Notes: generated by a model not told the origin, from the sequence alone. A stretch of DNA of 64,000 nt from Intestinibacillus sp. Marseille-P6563 (GCF_900604335.1 NZ_UWOD01000002.1:682001-746000), one strand, 5' to 3'; positions 1 to 8,894 are shown, counted from the stretch's first letter. A program made the numbers and translations.

Positions 1-751
1 AGATGCCCGGAAAATCGACATCACCTTCGCCCATCGCCAGATGCTGGTGGATAGTCACATCGGCCTTGCCGCGGCTGTTGAGCCAAGGCGGATTGGCGAT
101 ATACCGGCAGTCCATGGTCTGGTTGAAGGTATCGGCCAGCAGCACATGGGTCAGGTCGTCGCCCGCATACTTCAGCATATGACGCACATCGCCCTTGCCC
201 TGGTCGTAGAAGAAGCCATGCGGCGAAGAATACACATAGCCAAGGTTCTTGGAGCGGAAGGACTTGACGATATCGCATGCTTCGTCGTTGAGTTCGCAGA
301 AGTCATACGGATGGGACTGCAATTCTACGCGCAGGCCTTCACGCTCAATGATGGGCAGCAGCTCTTCCATGGAGCGGAAGAACATGCCGTTGCAGATCTC
401 CTGCTGGTTGGGGTCGCCCGAAAATTCGGTGTTGATGACCGGTACGCCCATATCGACAGCGATCTCGATCATGCGCTTCCAGTTGGCAACCGCAAACTGG
501 CGCTGCTCCTCGGTCGGGCCCGACCAACGATATACCACGATGAAGGACGAGATCTCAACGCCTGTTTCCTTGAGCGCCTGCTTGTATTCGTCCTGGCACT
601 CCTTGGAGAACAGCGGATGCTTATAGAACGGGTTGATGCGCGGATGCGGGGACTGCTCGATGTACTTATAGCCCCAATCGGCTACCTTGTGGACATAGTC
701 CCGAATGGACATCTGCTTGGCCAGGACATCGACGTCAAATGCGATTTTCAT
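1..751 (-). CDS. Sugar phosphate isomerase/epimerase (partial, 3' end outside window)
   Basis: Reading leftwards from ATG at 751, about 250 codons stay open to the window edge. The start MKIAFDVDVLAKQMSI follows a strong AGGAGG eight to nine bases upstream. The protein reads as a xylose-isomerase-like TIM barrel: acidic and His residues recur at strand ends (INTEFSGDPN, VELQSHPYDF, VLLADTFNQ), as expected for a divalent-metal site. It lies 26 bp downstream of iolI in the same direction, so it is probably the third gene of the inositol-type operon, acting on an inosose or related keto-sugar; the exact substrate is inference. The C-terminus is not visible. Confidence 0.8.
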   Translation of the reverse strand, partial: MKIAFDVDVLAKQMSIRDYVHKVADWGYKYIEQSPHPRINPFYKHPLFSKECQDEYKQALKETGVEISSFIVVYRWSGPTEEQRQFAVANWKRMIEIAVDMGVPVINTEFSGDPNQQEICNGMFFRSMEELLPIIEREGLRVELQSHPYDFCELNDEACDIVKSFRSKNLGYVYSSPHGFFYDQGKGDVRHMLKYAGDDLTHVLLADTFNQTMDCRYIANPPWLNSRGKADVTIHQHLAMGEGDVDFPGI

Positions 752-777
752 GCTTAGTTCCTCCTTTTTTTCGTGGA

Positions 778-1644
778 TTACCAGTACTTGGCGACATGCG
801 CCTTGGTGACTTCGGCTGCCTTCTTGATATTTTCTTCGTTCGTCAGCTTGTAATACTCCGGACGGAACACCTCCATGGTGCACACGTCGCCTTCAAAGCC
901 GATCTTCTTGAGCGTATCGGCATAACGCTTGTGGTCCAGGCAGTCGCCCGGCTCGCCCGGCCACAGACGCTTCTCATCGTTGTTGTAAGCTGCGCCGCAG
1001 GGCATATTCTCCATGCCGTTGAGGTGCCAAACGAAAATCTTCTTGCCGTCAGCCTTTTCCAGCGCGTCCCAGCCCGATGCCATGGCGTGGAAATGATACT
1101 GGTCGAGCGTGATGCCCACGAGCGGATGGTTCACTTCCTCTACGATGGCATACGCATCTTCAAAGCGGTTGATGGACATGGTCGGTGCGCCGCAGAACTC
1201 GAGCGACAGCTTGATGCCGTGCGGCTCGACCTTCTTGACCATTTCCTTGAGGACTGCTACGGCGTCGGCCTTGATGTCGTCCAGCGTCGCATGAACCGGC
1301 AGGTCCATAGACGGAACCACGACGATCATCTTGCATTGCAGCTTGAGGCAATCGGCAATGATCTGGTCGAGCTTGGCCATGACTTCGTCCTTTTCCGCCT
1401 GGGTCTGCTTCATATTGAAGAACACCAGCGCGTTATAGGACAGCATCTTCAAATGGTGCTTGGGGTCAGCAAACCAGGCCGCCAGGTCGTCGATGGTGTA
1501 CTTGCCGGCCGCGATCTCGCGGTCCAGGCATTCCGACTGGATGTCGATGTAATCAATGCCGTACTTCTCGCACAGGTCGAGGTCTTCCAGCACCGAATGA
1601 TTTTCGCAAAAGCGGTTGCAGCCTTCATTAAAACCGATCTTCAT
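778..1644 (-). CDS. iolI: 2-keto-myo-inositol (inosose) isomerase, IolI type
   Basis: 288 residues, the usual IolI length. IolI interconverts inosose isomers during myo-inositol breakdown in the cytoplasm. The sequence resembles Bacillus IolI throughout: MKIGFNEG at the start, DLDLCEKYGIDYIDIQ, an LVGITLDQYHFHAM segment with the metal-binding Asp and His, ADGKKIFVWHLNGME, RLWPGEPG and the C-terminal EVFRPEYYKLTNEE. The start is supported by AAGGAG upstream of ATG 1644. It sits 12 bp after iolG and before another TIM-barrel isomerase, forming one leftward operon. iolB, C, D and E are not seen, so the rest of the pathway must lie outside or be replaced. Confidence 0.88.
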   Translation of the reverse strand: MKIGFNEGCNRFCENHSVLEDLDLCEKYGIDYIDIQSECLDREIAAGKYTIDDLAAWFADPKHHLKMLSYNALVFFNMKQTQAEKDEVMAKLDQIIADCLKLQCKMIVVVPSMDLPVHATLDDIKADAVAVLKEMVKKVEPHGIKLSLEFCGAPTMSINRFEDAYAIVEEVNHPLVGITLDQYHFHAMASGWDALEKADGKKIFVWHLNGMENMPCGAAYNNDEKRLWPGEPGDCLDHKRYADTLKKIGFEGDVCTMEVFRPEYYKLTNEENIKKAAEVTKAHVAKYW

Positions 1645-1656
1645 GGTATGTTCTCC

Positions 1657-2670
1657 TTACTTCTTGTAGAAATCCGGGGTGCCGCCGGTGATGACCTTCT
1701 CGGCTGCACCGGTGGTCTGGCTCTTGACGAGCGCGTCGGCCGTGATGGAAGCGACATAGCCGTCCCAAGCGGAAGATCCGCCGGTCTTGCCTTCGAGCGC
1801 GTGGTTGACCCAGTCCTGAATCTCGACATCATAAGAATCGATGAAGCGGAGGATCCAGTTGTCTTCGATCTTGGTGGAAACATTGTGGTCAAAGCGTACG
1901 GTCGGGAACGACGGGCACGGCAGATTCATCACACCGTTTTCGCAAACCACTTCGCAGTTGATGTCATAGCCGAAGCCGCAGTTTACATTGACTTCCAGAA
2001 CGGTCACGATGCCGCCCTTGGTCTTGAGGATCATGATCTGCGGGTCCTTCAGGCCTTCGTGCGCCTTGGACGAGGTCTTGGGCATGATGCACTGCACTTC
2101 GTCCCACTCGTCATCGACCAGCCACGGCAGTACGTCGATCTCGTGAATGGCGGTGTCGGTGACTGCCATGGCGGTGGTGTAGTCCTCAGCCACGCCGTCG
2201 GCGCGGTGGGTGCACTTAATGACCATCGGAGCGCCGAATTTACCCTCATCGAGCAGCGCCTTGAGCTGGTTGTAACCGCGGTCGTAGCGGCGCATAAAGC
2301 CAACCTGTACCAGATGCTTGCCCGATGCCATTTCGGCGTCTACGATTTCCTTGCAGTCCGCTGCGGTGTTAGCCAGCGGCTTTTCGCTGAACACCGGCTT
2401 TCCGGCCTTGATCGCTGCGATTACCGGGTCCTTGTGGAATGCGCCCGGCGTGGTAACAACAACTGCGTTTACGTCCGGGTCGTTGATAGCTTCGTTGAAG
2501 TCGGTGTAAACCTTGGTGCCTTCGCCGGCGATTGCAGCGCCCTTCTTGGCGCCTTCTTCGAATACGTCGCAAACGGCAACGATCTTGGCATCCTTGATGC
2601 GGTTCTGGATGCGTTCAATGTGTTCGCGGCCGATCATGCCGCAGCCAATCAGTGCGATGTTCAGGGACAT
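1657..2670 (-). CDS. iolG: Gfo/Idh/MocA oxidoreductase, probable inositol 2-dehydrogenase
   Basis: 337 residues from ATG 2670, chosen because GGAGG lies just upstream and the protein then begins MSLNIALIGCGMIG, with the Rossmann NAD-binding GxGxxG at residues 9-14. EKP at 96-98 and the catalytic-type segment DTAIHEIDVLPWL are family hallmarks. The enzyme would oxidise myo-inositol to scyllo-inosose with NAD+. It is the first gene of an operon with iolI and a second isomerase and has its own promoter and LacI-type operator. Gfo/Idh/MocA substrates are hard to call from sequence; the IolI neighbour is the main argument for inositol. Confidence 0.85.
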   Translation of the reverse strand: MSLNIALIGCGMIGREHIERIQNRIKDAKIVAVCDVFEEGAKKGAAIAGEGTKVYTDFNEAINDPDVNAVVVTTPGAFHKDPVIAAIKAGKPVFSEKPLANTAADCKEIVDAEMASGKHLVQVGFMRRYDRGYNQLKALLDEGKFGAPMVIKCTHRADGVAEDYTTAMAVTDTAIHEIDVLPWLVDDEWDEVQCIMPKTSSKAHEGLKDPQIMILKTKGGIVTVLEVNVNCGFGYDINCEVVCENGVMNLPCPSFPTVRFDHNVSTKIEDNWILRFIDSYDVEIQDWVNHALEGKTGGSSAWDGYVASITADALVKSQTTGAAEKVITGGTPDFYKK

Positions 2671-2791
2671 AAGAAAAACCTCCGTCATAAAAAATAAAGT
2701 GATAAAGCTTGTGGTGTCTTTTGTGGTGTGCGGTTTGGCGGACCGCATGTGCATGTGCTTGCGTTCACTGCTTGTTTTCTTCTTCGAAATG

Positions 2792-2820
2792 ATTGTAGCA
2801 CCGCGTTCACGAGAACGCAA
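2792..2820 (-). promoter_or_regulatory. iolG operon promoter with overlapping LacI-type operator
   Basis: On the minus strand there is a -35 TTGCGT (2815-2820), a 17-bp spacer and a -10 TACAAT (2792-2797). The imperfect palindrome GCGTTCACGAGAACGC (2803-2818) covers the spacer and part of the -35. A central CG with inverted arms is typical of LacI-family operators, and the 12-bp core GTTCACGAGAAC recurs upstream of the symporter gene. A bound repressor would block polymerase here. Confidence 0.72.
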
Positions 2821-2957
2821 GAGCAAATCTCCAAATAGATACACAAATATCGGCGGAAAAATATATTCAAATTGCCGAATTTGTCGGTTGCGCGCGCGGC
2901 TTTTGTATGCTATTCCACAAGCGCGCCGCTCATTTTTATGGATTCTGCGCACGAAAT

Positions 2958-2985
2958 TGCGTGCATTTTTCGGAACATGCACGCA
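2958..2985. repeat. Inverted TGCGTGCA pair upstream of iolG
   Basis: TGCGTGCA (2958-2965) and its exact complement TGCACGCA (2978-2985) are 20 bp apart centre to centre, two helical turns. The same octamer recurs several times upstream of the LacI-type gene near 4.78-4.94 kb. It may be a second operator class; no regulator can be assigned from sequence alone. The rest of 2671-3039 holds the iolG promoter and the symporter terminator, and no gene. Confidence 0.45.
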
Positions 2986-2991
2986 GCACGC

Positions 2992-3030
2992 AAAAAAATA
3001 TCCGTCCGGTGGGTTTTCCGGACGGATATT
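2992..3030 (-). terminator. Rho-independent terminator of the symporter gene
   Basis: A perfect 13-bp stem (2997-3009 with 3018-3030) and an 8-base loop are followed on the minus strand by a run of T (seven A on the plus strand, 2992-2998). It ends 10 bp after the symporter stop codon and separates that transcript from iolG. Confidence 0.88.
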
Positions 3031-3039
3031 CGCTTCGCT

Positions 3040-4476
3040 TTAGCGCGCTTCGACGCTTTTTCCTTCGCGTTCGAGCAGTTCGTGCATCATCTTATCATAG
3101 CTCTTGTCCAGCTTGTAGAACGAGGCAATGATGAACATAATAGCCCACAGGGCAATCGGAACATACAGATAGAATGCTTCAATGGTCGCAATGGCTTCCA
3201 CGGTCTGTTCGGCTGCCGTCGCCTTCAGACCGTCAAATGCTGCCATGGACAGGATGCCGCCCATGATGGCCTGGGTGAAGCCCGAACCGGCCTTCTGGCC
3301 CATGCTCATCGAGGAGAACATCAGGCCTTCTACACGCAAGCCATGCTTCCAGTGGCCATACTCGATGGCGTCGCCGGGCAGCGAGTACTGTACGCCATAG
3401 AACGGTGCAATACCGAAACCACGGATGATGCAGGAAACCACGCCGAGCGGTACGCTGGTAGCATTGACCAGGAACAAAAGCTGACCGATAATGCCCATTG
3501 CGCAGCCAAAGCAGATCAGATTCCGCTTGCCGAAGCGCGGCAGCAGCTTGGGCAGCATGGCAATACCAATGATGGTGCAGACCTTTTCGGCCGAGGACAG
3601 CGGCATAACCAGGTTTGCGTCACCCAGAACATACTGGCAGTAGTAGGTCAGATCGGTGCCGATGATGACCTGATATGCGGTGTAGGCGATCATCAGGCCC
3701 AGGGCGATCAGGAAATACCGGTTGGTAAAGGTGATTTTAAACGACTTCCAGAAGGGGATATTTTCCTTTTTGGTCTGCGGCGCGGCCTGAACGCGCTCGG
3801 TGCAGGTGGCGTACGTGTTGAGCAGGATGAACACCGAAACAATCGCATAGCCGCCGGTGACCAGAATCCAAGAAAGCTGCTCCTTGCCGGTCGCGGCAGA
3901 AACGTAGTTGATCAGCGGCAGGGTGAATGCGGTGATAATCATGCTTGCCGTGATGGACAGCATCATACGGATGTTGCTGATGGTATCGCGATCGCGGCGG
4001 TCGCGGGTCATCAGCGAGCCCAGCGCGTGGAACGGCTGGCTGATTGCCGTGTAAACCACGGTGTTCATCAGGTTATAGGTGACAAAAGCATAGAGAATCT
4101 TGCCCATATTGCCGACATCCGGCATGGTAAACAGCAGAACGGCTGCAATCGCGTACGGGACAACCAATCGTAAAATCCAGATGCGGGCCTTGCCGTATTT
4201 GGAATGGGTGCGGTCGATGATGGTGCCCATGGCGACATCGGAAAAACCGTCAAAAATACGCGAAACCAGCATAATCATGCCGACCGCGCCGGCCGAAATA
4301 CCGACCACGTTGGTGTAAAAGTAAATCAGCAGCGTGGACGTCATGGTGTACATCAGCGTCAGCGCCGGGTCGCCAAAACAGTAGGCCAACTTTTCGGATA
4401 CAGGGACTTTAATAAACTCGTCCATGTTCTTTTTCTTCTGTTTAAAGTTCAGAAGTTCTGCAATTCCGCCTTTCAT
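3040..4476 (-). CDS. GPH-family (MFS) sugar:cation symporter
   Basis: 478 residues with about twelve hydrophobic segments. The N-terminal KLAYCFGDPALTL and the loop SRIFDGFSDVAMGTIIDRT, with KYGKARIWIL after it, match the glycoside-pentoside-hexuronide:cation symporter family, which imports sugars or polyols with Na+ or H+. AAGGAG nine bases before ATG 4476 supports the start; a second Met (MDEFIKVPVSEK) 17 codons on is possible. It is divergent from the LacI-type regulator and shares its operator with iolG, so the likely cargo is inositol or a related polyol; this is inference from context. Confidence 0.85.
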   Translation of the reverse strand: MKGGIAELLNFKQKKKNMDEFIKVPVSEKLAYCFGDPALTLMYTMTSTLLIYFYTNVVGISAGAVGMIMLVSRIFDGFSDVAMGTIIDRTHSKYGKARIWILRLVVPYAIAAVLLFTMPDVGNMGKILYAFVTYNLMNTVVYTAISQPFHALGSLMTRDRRDRDTISNIRMMLSITASMIITAFTLPLINYVSAATGKEQLSWILVTGGYAIVSVFILLNTYATCTERVQAAPQTKKENIPFWKSFKITFTNRYFLIALGLMIAYTAYQVIIGTDLTYYCQYVLGDANLVMPLSSAEKVCTIIGIAMLPKLLPRFGKRNLICFGCAMGIIGQLLFLVNATSVPLGVVSCIIRGFGIAPFYGVQYSLPGDAIEYGHWKHGLRVEGLMFSSMSMGQKAGSGFTQAIMGGILSMAAFDGLKATAAEQTVEAIATIEAFYLYVPIALWAIMFIIASFYKLDKSYDKMMHELLEREGKSVEAR

Positions 4477-4586
4477 TTGCTACACTCCTTCTTTATTTCC
4501 CTTATTGCATATCGATATTGCGGATATCGATGTGTGCCCCGGGCGGATGCCGCCGCACCGAAGCCGTGAAGAAGAAGAACATACAG

Positions 4587-4602
4587 GTGTTCACGAGAAC
4601 AC
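4587..4602 (-). promoter_or_regulatory. LacI-type operator upstream of the symporter
   Basis: GTGTTCACGAGAACAC has the same 12-bp core as the iolG operator at 2803-2818, again centred on CG with inverted flanks. The matching -10 is weak (TATGTT, minus strand, shortly downstream). The surrounding 4477-4987 region is a divergent control region without a gene. Confidence 0.68.
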
Positions 4603-4777
4603 AGAGGAGAATGCCTGTTCGGCCGTGCTGCTCCGCCAAGCAGCCATGCAAATGGACGAACAAGAGAATGAATTTGTTTTGTAAATAAAGCTTAACATGG
4701 ATAAATATCGTTTTCAAGTGACAAAAGTCAGAAAACCACACAAAGACAGGTTTTTCGTGATATGAACACAAAAACAA

Positions 4778-4843
4778 GCGTGCACCTTTGTAAAATTGAC
4801 GGAAAATCGTCTATACCTGCGTGCACTCGCGTGCATTTGCGTA
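4778..4843 (+). repeat. GCGTGCA repeats upstream of the LacI-type gene
   Basis: GCGTGCA occurs at 4778-4784, 4819-4825 and 4829-4835, with a partial copy (TGCGTA) at 4838-4843, so the last three are in 10-bp phase. Another copy (4937-4944) lies between the -35 and -10 of the regulator promoter. The helical spacing suggests cooperative protein binding. Confidence 0.45.
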
Positions 4844-4928
4844 GGTATTTCCGCCAGAAGCGCCCGTCCGAAACTGTGCGACCTTGCAAAAATGCAAAAA
4901 AGCGCCGATTTCCCGCGGAAAATGGTAC

Positions 4929-4956
4929 TTGCAAAATGCGTGCAGTGTGTTATACT
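4929..4956 (+). promoter_or_regulatory. Promoter of the LacI-type regulator
   Basis: -35 TTGCAA (4929-4934), 16-bp spacer, -10 TATACT (4951-4956). TGCGTGCA (4937-4944) fills the spacer, and an inverted repeat TGTTAT...ATAACA overlaps and follows the -10, so autoregulation is plausible. Confidence 0.55.
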
Positions 4957-4987
4957 GTTCATAACAGAAATATTGGGAGGTAGGAGC

Positions 4988-6040
4988 ATGGCAGTCACCG
5001 CACAGCAAATCGCCGAGTTGGCGGGCGTGTCCCGCGGCACGGTCGACCGGGCGCTGCACAACCGCGGCCGCATCAACCCGGAAGTTGCTGCACGCATCCA
5101 TAAAATCGCGGCTGACCTGGGATATAAGCCCAATTTGGTCGGTCAGGCGCTTGTAAAGTCCAAGCGGGACTTCAAAATCGGCGCTATTTTGCAGTCGGTC
5201 GAGACGCCGACCATGCAGATTGTACGCCAGGGGCTCCAGCGCGCAGCGTCCGAACTGCGTGCATCCGGGGTCGAACTCCTCGTGCGCGAACTGCGCGGAT
5301 TGGACGAGGAACTGGTGCTCGAAAGCATCGAAGAATTAACATCACAGGGCATCCAGGGGCTGGCCCTCTCGCCCAACAACACCACCGAGCTGCGCGAATG
5401 CATCAACGACCTTTACGAACAGGGCATTCCGGTCATCACCTTAAATTCCGACGTGCCGGGCAGCAAACGGATGTGCTTTATCGGCATGGACAACTACCGC
5501 GCCGGACAGACGGCCGCCGGTCTGATGCACCAGATGCTGCCCGACGGCAGCAAGGTATTCCCGCTCACCGGCCACCTGAACAACACGGCGCACAACAACC
5601 GCCTGACCGGTTTTACCGACACGCTGGCGGCCGAGCACGCCGACAACCTGACCGTCCTACCCTTCCAGCCCTGCTTTGACCGGGACGATTTCGCCTATGA
5701 AATCACCCAGCACATTTTGGAAGCCCACCCCGATCTCGCGGGCATCTATGTCGCGTCCAACGGTCAACAGGGTGTGTGCGAAGCGGTAAAAGACGCCGGC
5801 CTGACCGGCCGGGTGCGGGTGATCGCCTTTGACCTGACGCCGCCCAACGACGAACTGCTGCGCGACGGTCACATCAGCATTCTGCTCGACCAGGACGCCT
5901 TCGAACAGGGCTACCGCCCGCCCCTGCTGCTGAGCGACTATCTGGTGCACCAGCGCGCGCCCGAGCGCGAACTGATGTACACCGACATCCGCATTTGCAC
6001 CAAGTACAACACCGGCGACCCCATCCCGCTGCATCCATAA
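4988..6040 (+). CDS. LacI-family transcriptional regulator
   Basis: 350 residues from ATG 4988, preceded by GGGAGGTAGGAG. The N-terminal helix-turn-helix QIAELAGVSRGTVDRALHNR and hinge region are followed by a periplasmic-binding-protein-like sensor domain (from about residue 60: KIGAILQSVETP, LALSPNNTT, FIGMDNYRAGQTAA, GIYVASNGQQGVCEA). It would bind DNA as a dimer and release on a sugar ligand. It is divergent from the symporter, and the CG-centred palindromes before the symporter and iolG are its best candidate sites. The inducer is likely inositol or a derivative (inference). Confidence 0.9.
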   Translation: MAVTAQQIAELAGVSRGTVDRALHNRGRINPEVAARIHKIAADLGYKPNLVGQALVKSKRDFKIGAILQSVETPTMQIVRQGLQRAASELRASGVELLVRELRGLDEELVLESIEELTSQGIQGLALSPNNTTELRECINDLYEQGIPVITLNSDVPGSKRMCFIGMDNYRAGQTAAGLMHQMLPDGSKVFPLTGHLNNTAHNNRLTGFTDTLAAEHADNLTVLPFQPCFDRDDFAYEITQHILEAHPDLAGIYVASNGQQGVCEAVKDAGLTGRVRVIAFDLTPPNDELLRDGHISILLDQDAFEQGYRPPLLLSDYLVHQRAPERELMYTDIRICTKYNTGDPIPLHP

Positions 6041-6045
6041 ACGTG

Positions 6046-6081
6046 AAAAAGCTCCCCGTTTTGCAAACGGAGAGCTTTTTG
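6046..6081. terminator. Terminator after the LacI-type gene (works in both directions)
   Basis: AAAAAGCTC and CCGTTT pair with AAACGG and GAGCTTTTT across a three-base loop. A-run and T-run flank both sides, so it could also end a leftward transcript from the region 6086-6240. Confidence 0.85.
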
Positions 6082-6085
6082 TTTC

Positions 6086-6240
6086 TTGCTTTTTATCCAG
6101 TCTATGGTATAATGAGGTCAGGAAAACAAAAGATGCGGCAGCTCAAGAGTGCGGCAACACCCTTGAGCCTGCGCAGGTGCCACAACACCATACACAGCGG
6201 CATTCGCCGCACCGCAATCCTATTATACCGGATTGTCCCG
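6086..6240. ncRNA. Possible structured small RNA in a 420-bp intergenic region
   Basis: No gene is seen in 6041-6460. On the plus strand TTGCTT (6086-6091), 16 bp, TATAAT (6108-6113) would start a transcript. On the minus strand TTGTGT, 17 bp, TATAAT near 6221-6250 faces the bidirectional terminator at 6046-6081 and would give a transcript of about 170 nt. Between them are strong hairpins: CTCAAG/CTTGAG inside a longer bulged stem (6134-6174), GCGGC/GCCGC (6197-6210) and CAATCC/GGATTG (6215-6235). I could not match it to a known RNA family; SRP and RNase P signatures are absent. Confidence 0.35.
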
Positions 6241-6460
6241 CCGGACACAAGGTTTTTGTACAAAAATCACGTTTTCACGGCGGTGCAAGCCTTTTTTTCG
6301 CATGACCTTGTGTGGATTACCGTGTATGGACGGCTTACCCTTATCCCAGCCGCGCCTGCACGGTATTTTTTGTTTTCCGAAGCCGGCAGAGCAGGGGGCC
6401 TTCACCCTCCCCCTGCCGCGCTGGTGACGGAAACAGCAATAAAAAGAGGAGGATAAAAGG

Positions 6461-7159
6461 ATGAAACGCACCATGTTCAAGCGGCTTGCAGCGCTGGGGT
6501 TATGCTGCATGGTCGCCACGTCGGTCGCCTTTGCGGCGAACACCATCAAAAAGACCATCACGGTCGAGTATTCGGGCATCAAGCTGGTTGTGGACGGGGT
6601 TGAAGTCACGCCCAAGGATGCCAACGGCGCCACGGTCGAGCCTTTTGTCTACAACGGCACGACCTATCTGCCCGTGCGTGCAGTCGGCAACGCGATCGGC
6701 AAAGAGGTCGGTTGGGACGGCACAACCCAGACCGTGTATCTGGGCGACATCCCGGGTCAGTCCAGCAACAAGTATTTGGACCCATATCAGACCAATTACG
6801 CAAGTGTATATCAGAGTGACGCCGCCAAATCCTTCTCCATGATGGGGGAAAAGTACACCCAAGGCGTTCGTTTTTGGGGGACTTATACCGGAAATTATGC
6901 CTATTATAATCTGAATGGTCATTACTCGCGTATATCGTTCGATGTCGGGCATATCGATAACGTCGATACCCGCGATGGAACGCTTTATGTCTATGCCGAT
7001 GGAGAAATTGTCCAGCAGATCGGCTTAACGGGTGATATGCAGACCAAGCATGTCGAGGTCGACGTCAATTATGCGCTTCAAGTCAAACTTGTTAAATCGG
7101 AAGGCACTGACCGTGGCGCCGGGGAATATGCTGTTGCCAACGTCATGGGTATCGAATGA
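6461..7159 (+). CDS. Secreted protein with copper-amine-oxidase-N and NPCBM-like domains
   Basis: 232 residues preceded by GAGGAGG. A signal peptide (MKRTMFKRLAALGLCCM, cleavage after AFA near residue 26) leads into a copper-amine-oxidase N-terminal-like domain, residues about 30-100, with the hallmark TTYLPVRAVGNAIGKEVGWD. The remainder (SFSMMGEKYTQGVRFWG, YARISFDVGHI-like strands, LYVYADGE) resembles an NPCBM/galactose-binding-like fold used for carbohydrate contact. There is no catalytic motif, so it is probably a surface or secreted binding protein. It stands alone and ends in a shared terminator facing fhs. Confidence 0.75.
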   Translation: MKRTMFKRLAALGLCCMVATSVAFAANTIKKTITVEYSGIKLVVDGVEVTPKDANGATVEPFVYNGTTYLPVRAVGNAIGKEVGWDGTTQTVYLGDIPGQSSNKYLDPYQTNYASVYQSDAAKSFSMMGEKYTQGVRFWGTYTGNYAYYNLNGHYSRISFDVGHIDNVDTRDGTLYVYADGEIVQQIGLTGDMQTKHVEVDVNYALQVKLVKSEGTDRGAGEYAVANVMGIE

Positions 7160-7180
7160 CGCACCTCTTACAAAAACGAA

Positions 7181-7209
7181 AAAGGCGCCCGCGTGTTGCG
7201 GGCGCCTTT
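7181..7209. terminator. Bidirectional terminator between two converging genes
   Basis: AAAGGCGCCCGC pairs with GCGGGCGCCTTT around a 5-base loop. Its A-run and T-run serve the rightward secreted-protein gene and the leftward fhs gene. Confidence 0.9.
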
Positions 7210-7223
7210 TGTTTCCCTTTTTC

Positions 7224-8894
7224 TTAGAACAGGCCGGTGATCTTGCCGTTTTCGTCGACGTCGATCTTCTCGGCGGCCGGCACCTTGGGCAGGCCGGGCA
7301 TGGTCATAATCGCACCGGTCTCGCACACCACAAAGCCGGCACCCGCGGCCAGACGGACCGAACGCACGGTGATGGCAAAGCCCTGCGGGCGGCCGAGCTT
7401 GGATGCATCGTCCGAGAGCGAATACTGGGTCTTGGCCATGCACACGGGCAGGTGGCCATAGCCCATCTTCGTAATGTTGTCCAGTTCCTTGGCAGCAGCC
7501 GGCAAAATGTTGACTTCCTCTGCGCCATAGATGGTCTTGGCAATGGTTTCGATCTTTTCGGTCAGCGGCAGCGCGTCCTCGTATAGCATGTGGAAGTTTG
7601 CCTTGCCTTCGTCCAGCACGGCGAGCACTTCCTCTGCCAGCGCCTTACCGCCTTCGCCGCCCCCCGCGAACACTTCGCTGAGCGCCACGCGCACACCGCG
7701 CGCCGCACAATGCTGACGGATGAACTCCATTTCCTCCTCAGTATCGGTCGGGAACGCGTTGATAGCCACCACGCACGGCACACCGAACTTCGCGATGTTG
7801 TCCAGATGGGCGTCCAGATTGCAAATGCCCTTTTGGAGCGCTTCCACGTTGGGGGTGTTCAGGTCAGCCTTGGCGACGCCGCCGTTGTACTTGAGCGCGC
7901 GCACGGTCGCCACCAGTACCACGCAGTCAGGAGCCAGTCCGGCCTTGCGGCACTTGATGTCCATGAACTTCTCCGCGCCCAGGTCGGCGCCGAATCCGGC
8001 TTCGGTGATGGCGATGTCGGACAATTTGAGCGCAAGTTTGGTCGCCTGCACACTATTGCAGCCGTGGGCGATGTTGGCGAACGGGCCGCCGTGCATCAGG
8101 CAGGGGGTTCCTTCGAGCGTTTGCACCAGATTGGGCTTGATGGCATCCTTCATCAGGGCGGTCATCGCACCTTCGGCCTTGAGGTCGCGGGCATAGACCG
8201 GTTCCCCGGCATAATTGTACGCGACCAGAATGTCGCCAAAGCGCTTTTTAAGGTCTTCGAGGTCGGAAGCCAGGCACAGGATGGCCATGACTTCAGAAGC
8301 GACCGTGATCATAAAGTGGTCTTCGCGCGGCACGCCGTTGACCTTGCCGCCCAGACCGATGGTGATATTGCGCAGGGCGCGGTCGTTCATGTCCAGCACA
8401 CGGGTGAAAATCACACGGCGCGGGTCGATGCCCAAGGTATTGCCCTGCTGCATGTGGTTGTCGAGCATGGCGCACAGCAGGTTATTGGCTGCCGTGATGG
8501 CGTGCATGTCGCCGGTAAAGTGCAGGTTGATGTCCTCCATAGGCACCACCTGTGCATAACCGCCGCCGGCAGCGCCGCCCTTGATGCCGAACACCGGCCC
8601 GAGCGACGGTTCGCGCAGCGCGATCATGGCGTTTTTGCCCAGCTTTGCCATGGCCTGCCCCAGGCCGACGGTCGTGGTGGTCTTGCCCTCACCTGCGGGC
8701 GTGGGGTTGATGGCGGTCACGAGCACCAGCTTACCGTTTTCCTTGTCAGCGGTCTTTTTCCAGACTTCGGCCGAAAGTTTGGCCTTATAGTTTCCATATA
8801 ATTCTAAATCCGCGGCATCCAGCCCTGCGGCGACTGCCACTTCGGTAATGGGCTTCATCTGACAGCCCTGTGCGATCTCAATATCAGTCAGCAT
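7224..8894 (-). CDS. fhs: Formate-tetrahydrofolate ligase
   Basis: 556 residues from ATG 8894, exactly the family length. The enzyme joins formate to tetrahydrofolate with ATP to give 10-formyl-THF for purines, serine or glycine metabolism, or acetogenesis. The ATP-binding loop [10 protein letters not shown] is at about residues 66-75, and the glycine-rich [18 protein letters not shown] and [11 protein letters not shown] segments are family signatures. The gene is alone, with its own promoter and terminator; no folD, fchA or other one-carbon genes are adjacent. MLTDIEIAQ is the standard N-terminus, so upstream in-frame codons are not used. Confidence 0.97.
   Translation of the reverse strand: MLTDIEIAQGCQMKPITEVAVAAGLDAADLELYGNYKAKLSAEVWKKTADKENGKLVLVTAINPTPAGEGKTTTTVGLGQAMAKLGKNAMIALREPSLGPVFGIKGGAAGGGYAQVVPMEDINLHFTGDMHAITAANNLLCAMLDNHMQQGNTLGIDPRRVIFTRVLDMNDRALRNITIGLGGKVNGVPREDHFMITVASEVMAILCLASDLEDLKKRFGDILVAYNYAGEPVYARDLKAEGAMTALMKDAIKPNLVQTLEGTPCLMHGGPFANIAHGCNSVQATKLALKLSDIAITEAGFGADLGAEKFMDIKCRKAGLAPDCVVLVATVRALKYNGGVAKADLNTPNVEALQKGICNLDAHLDNIAKFGVPCVVAINAFPTDTEEEMEFIRQHCAARGVRVALSEVFAGGGEGGKALAEEVLAVLDEGKANFHMLYEDALPLTEKIETIAKTIYGAEEVNILPAAAKELDNITKMGYGHLPVCMAKTQYSLSDDASKLGRPQGFAITVRSVRLAAGAGFVVCETGAIMTMPGLPKVPAAEKIDVDENGKITGLF

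Noticed and set aside
739..2697. Long open frame of about 650 codons on the plus strand
   Set aside because: It is the antisense of iolI and iolG, which have clear family motifs, ribosome sites and operon spacing. GC-rich codons make the opposite strand open.
7590..8801. Open frame of about 400 codons opposite fhs
   Set aside because: Shadow of the fhs gene; no ribosome site and atypical His/Val/Gly-rich composition.
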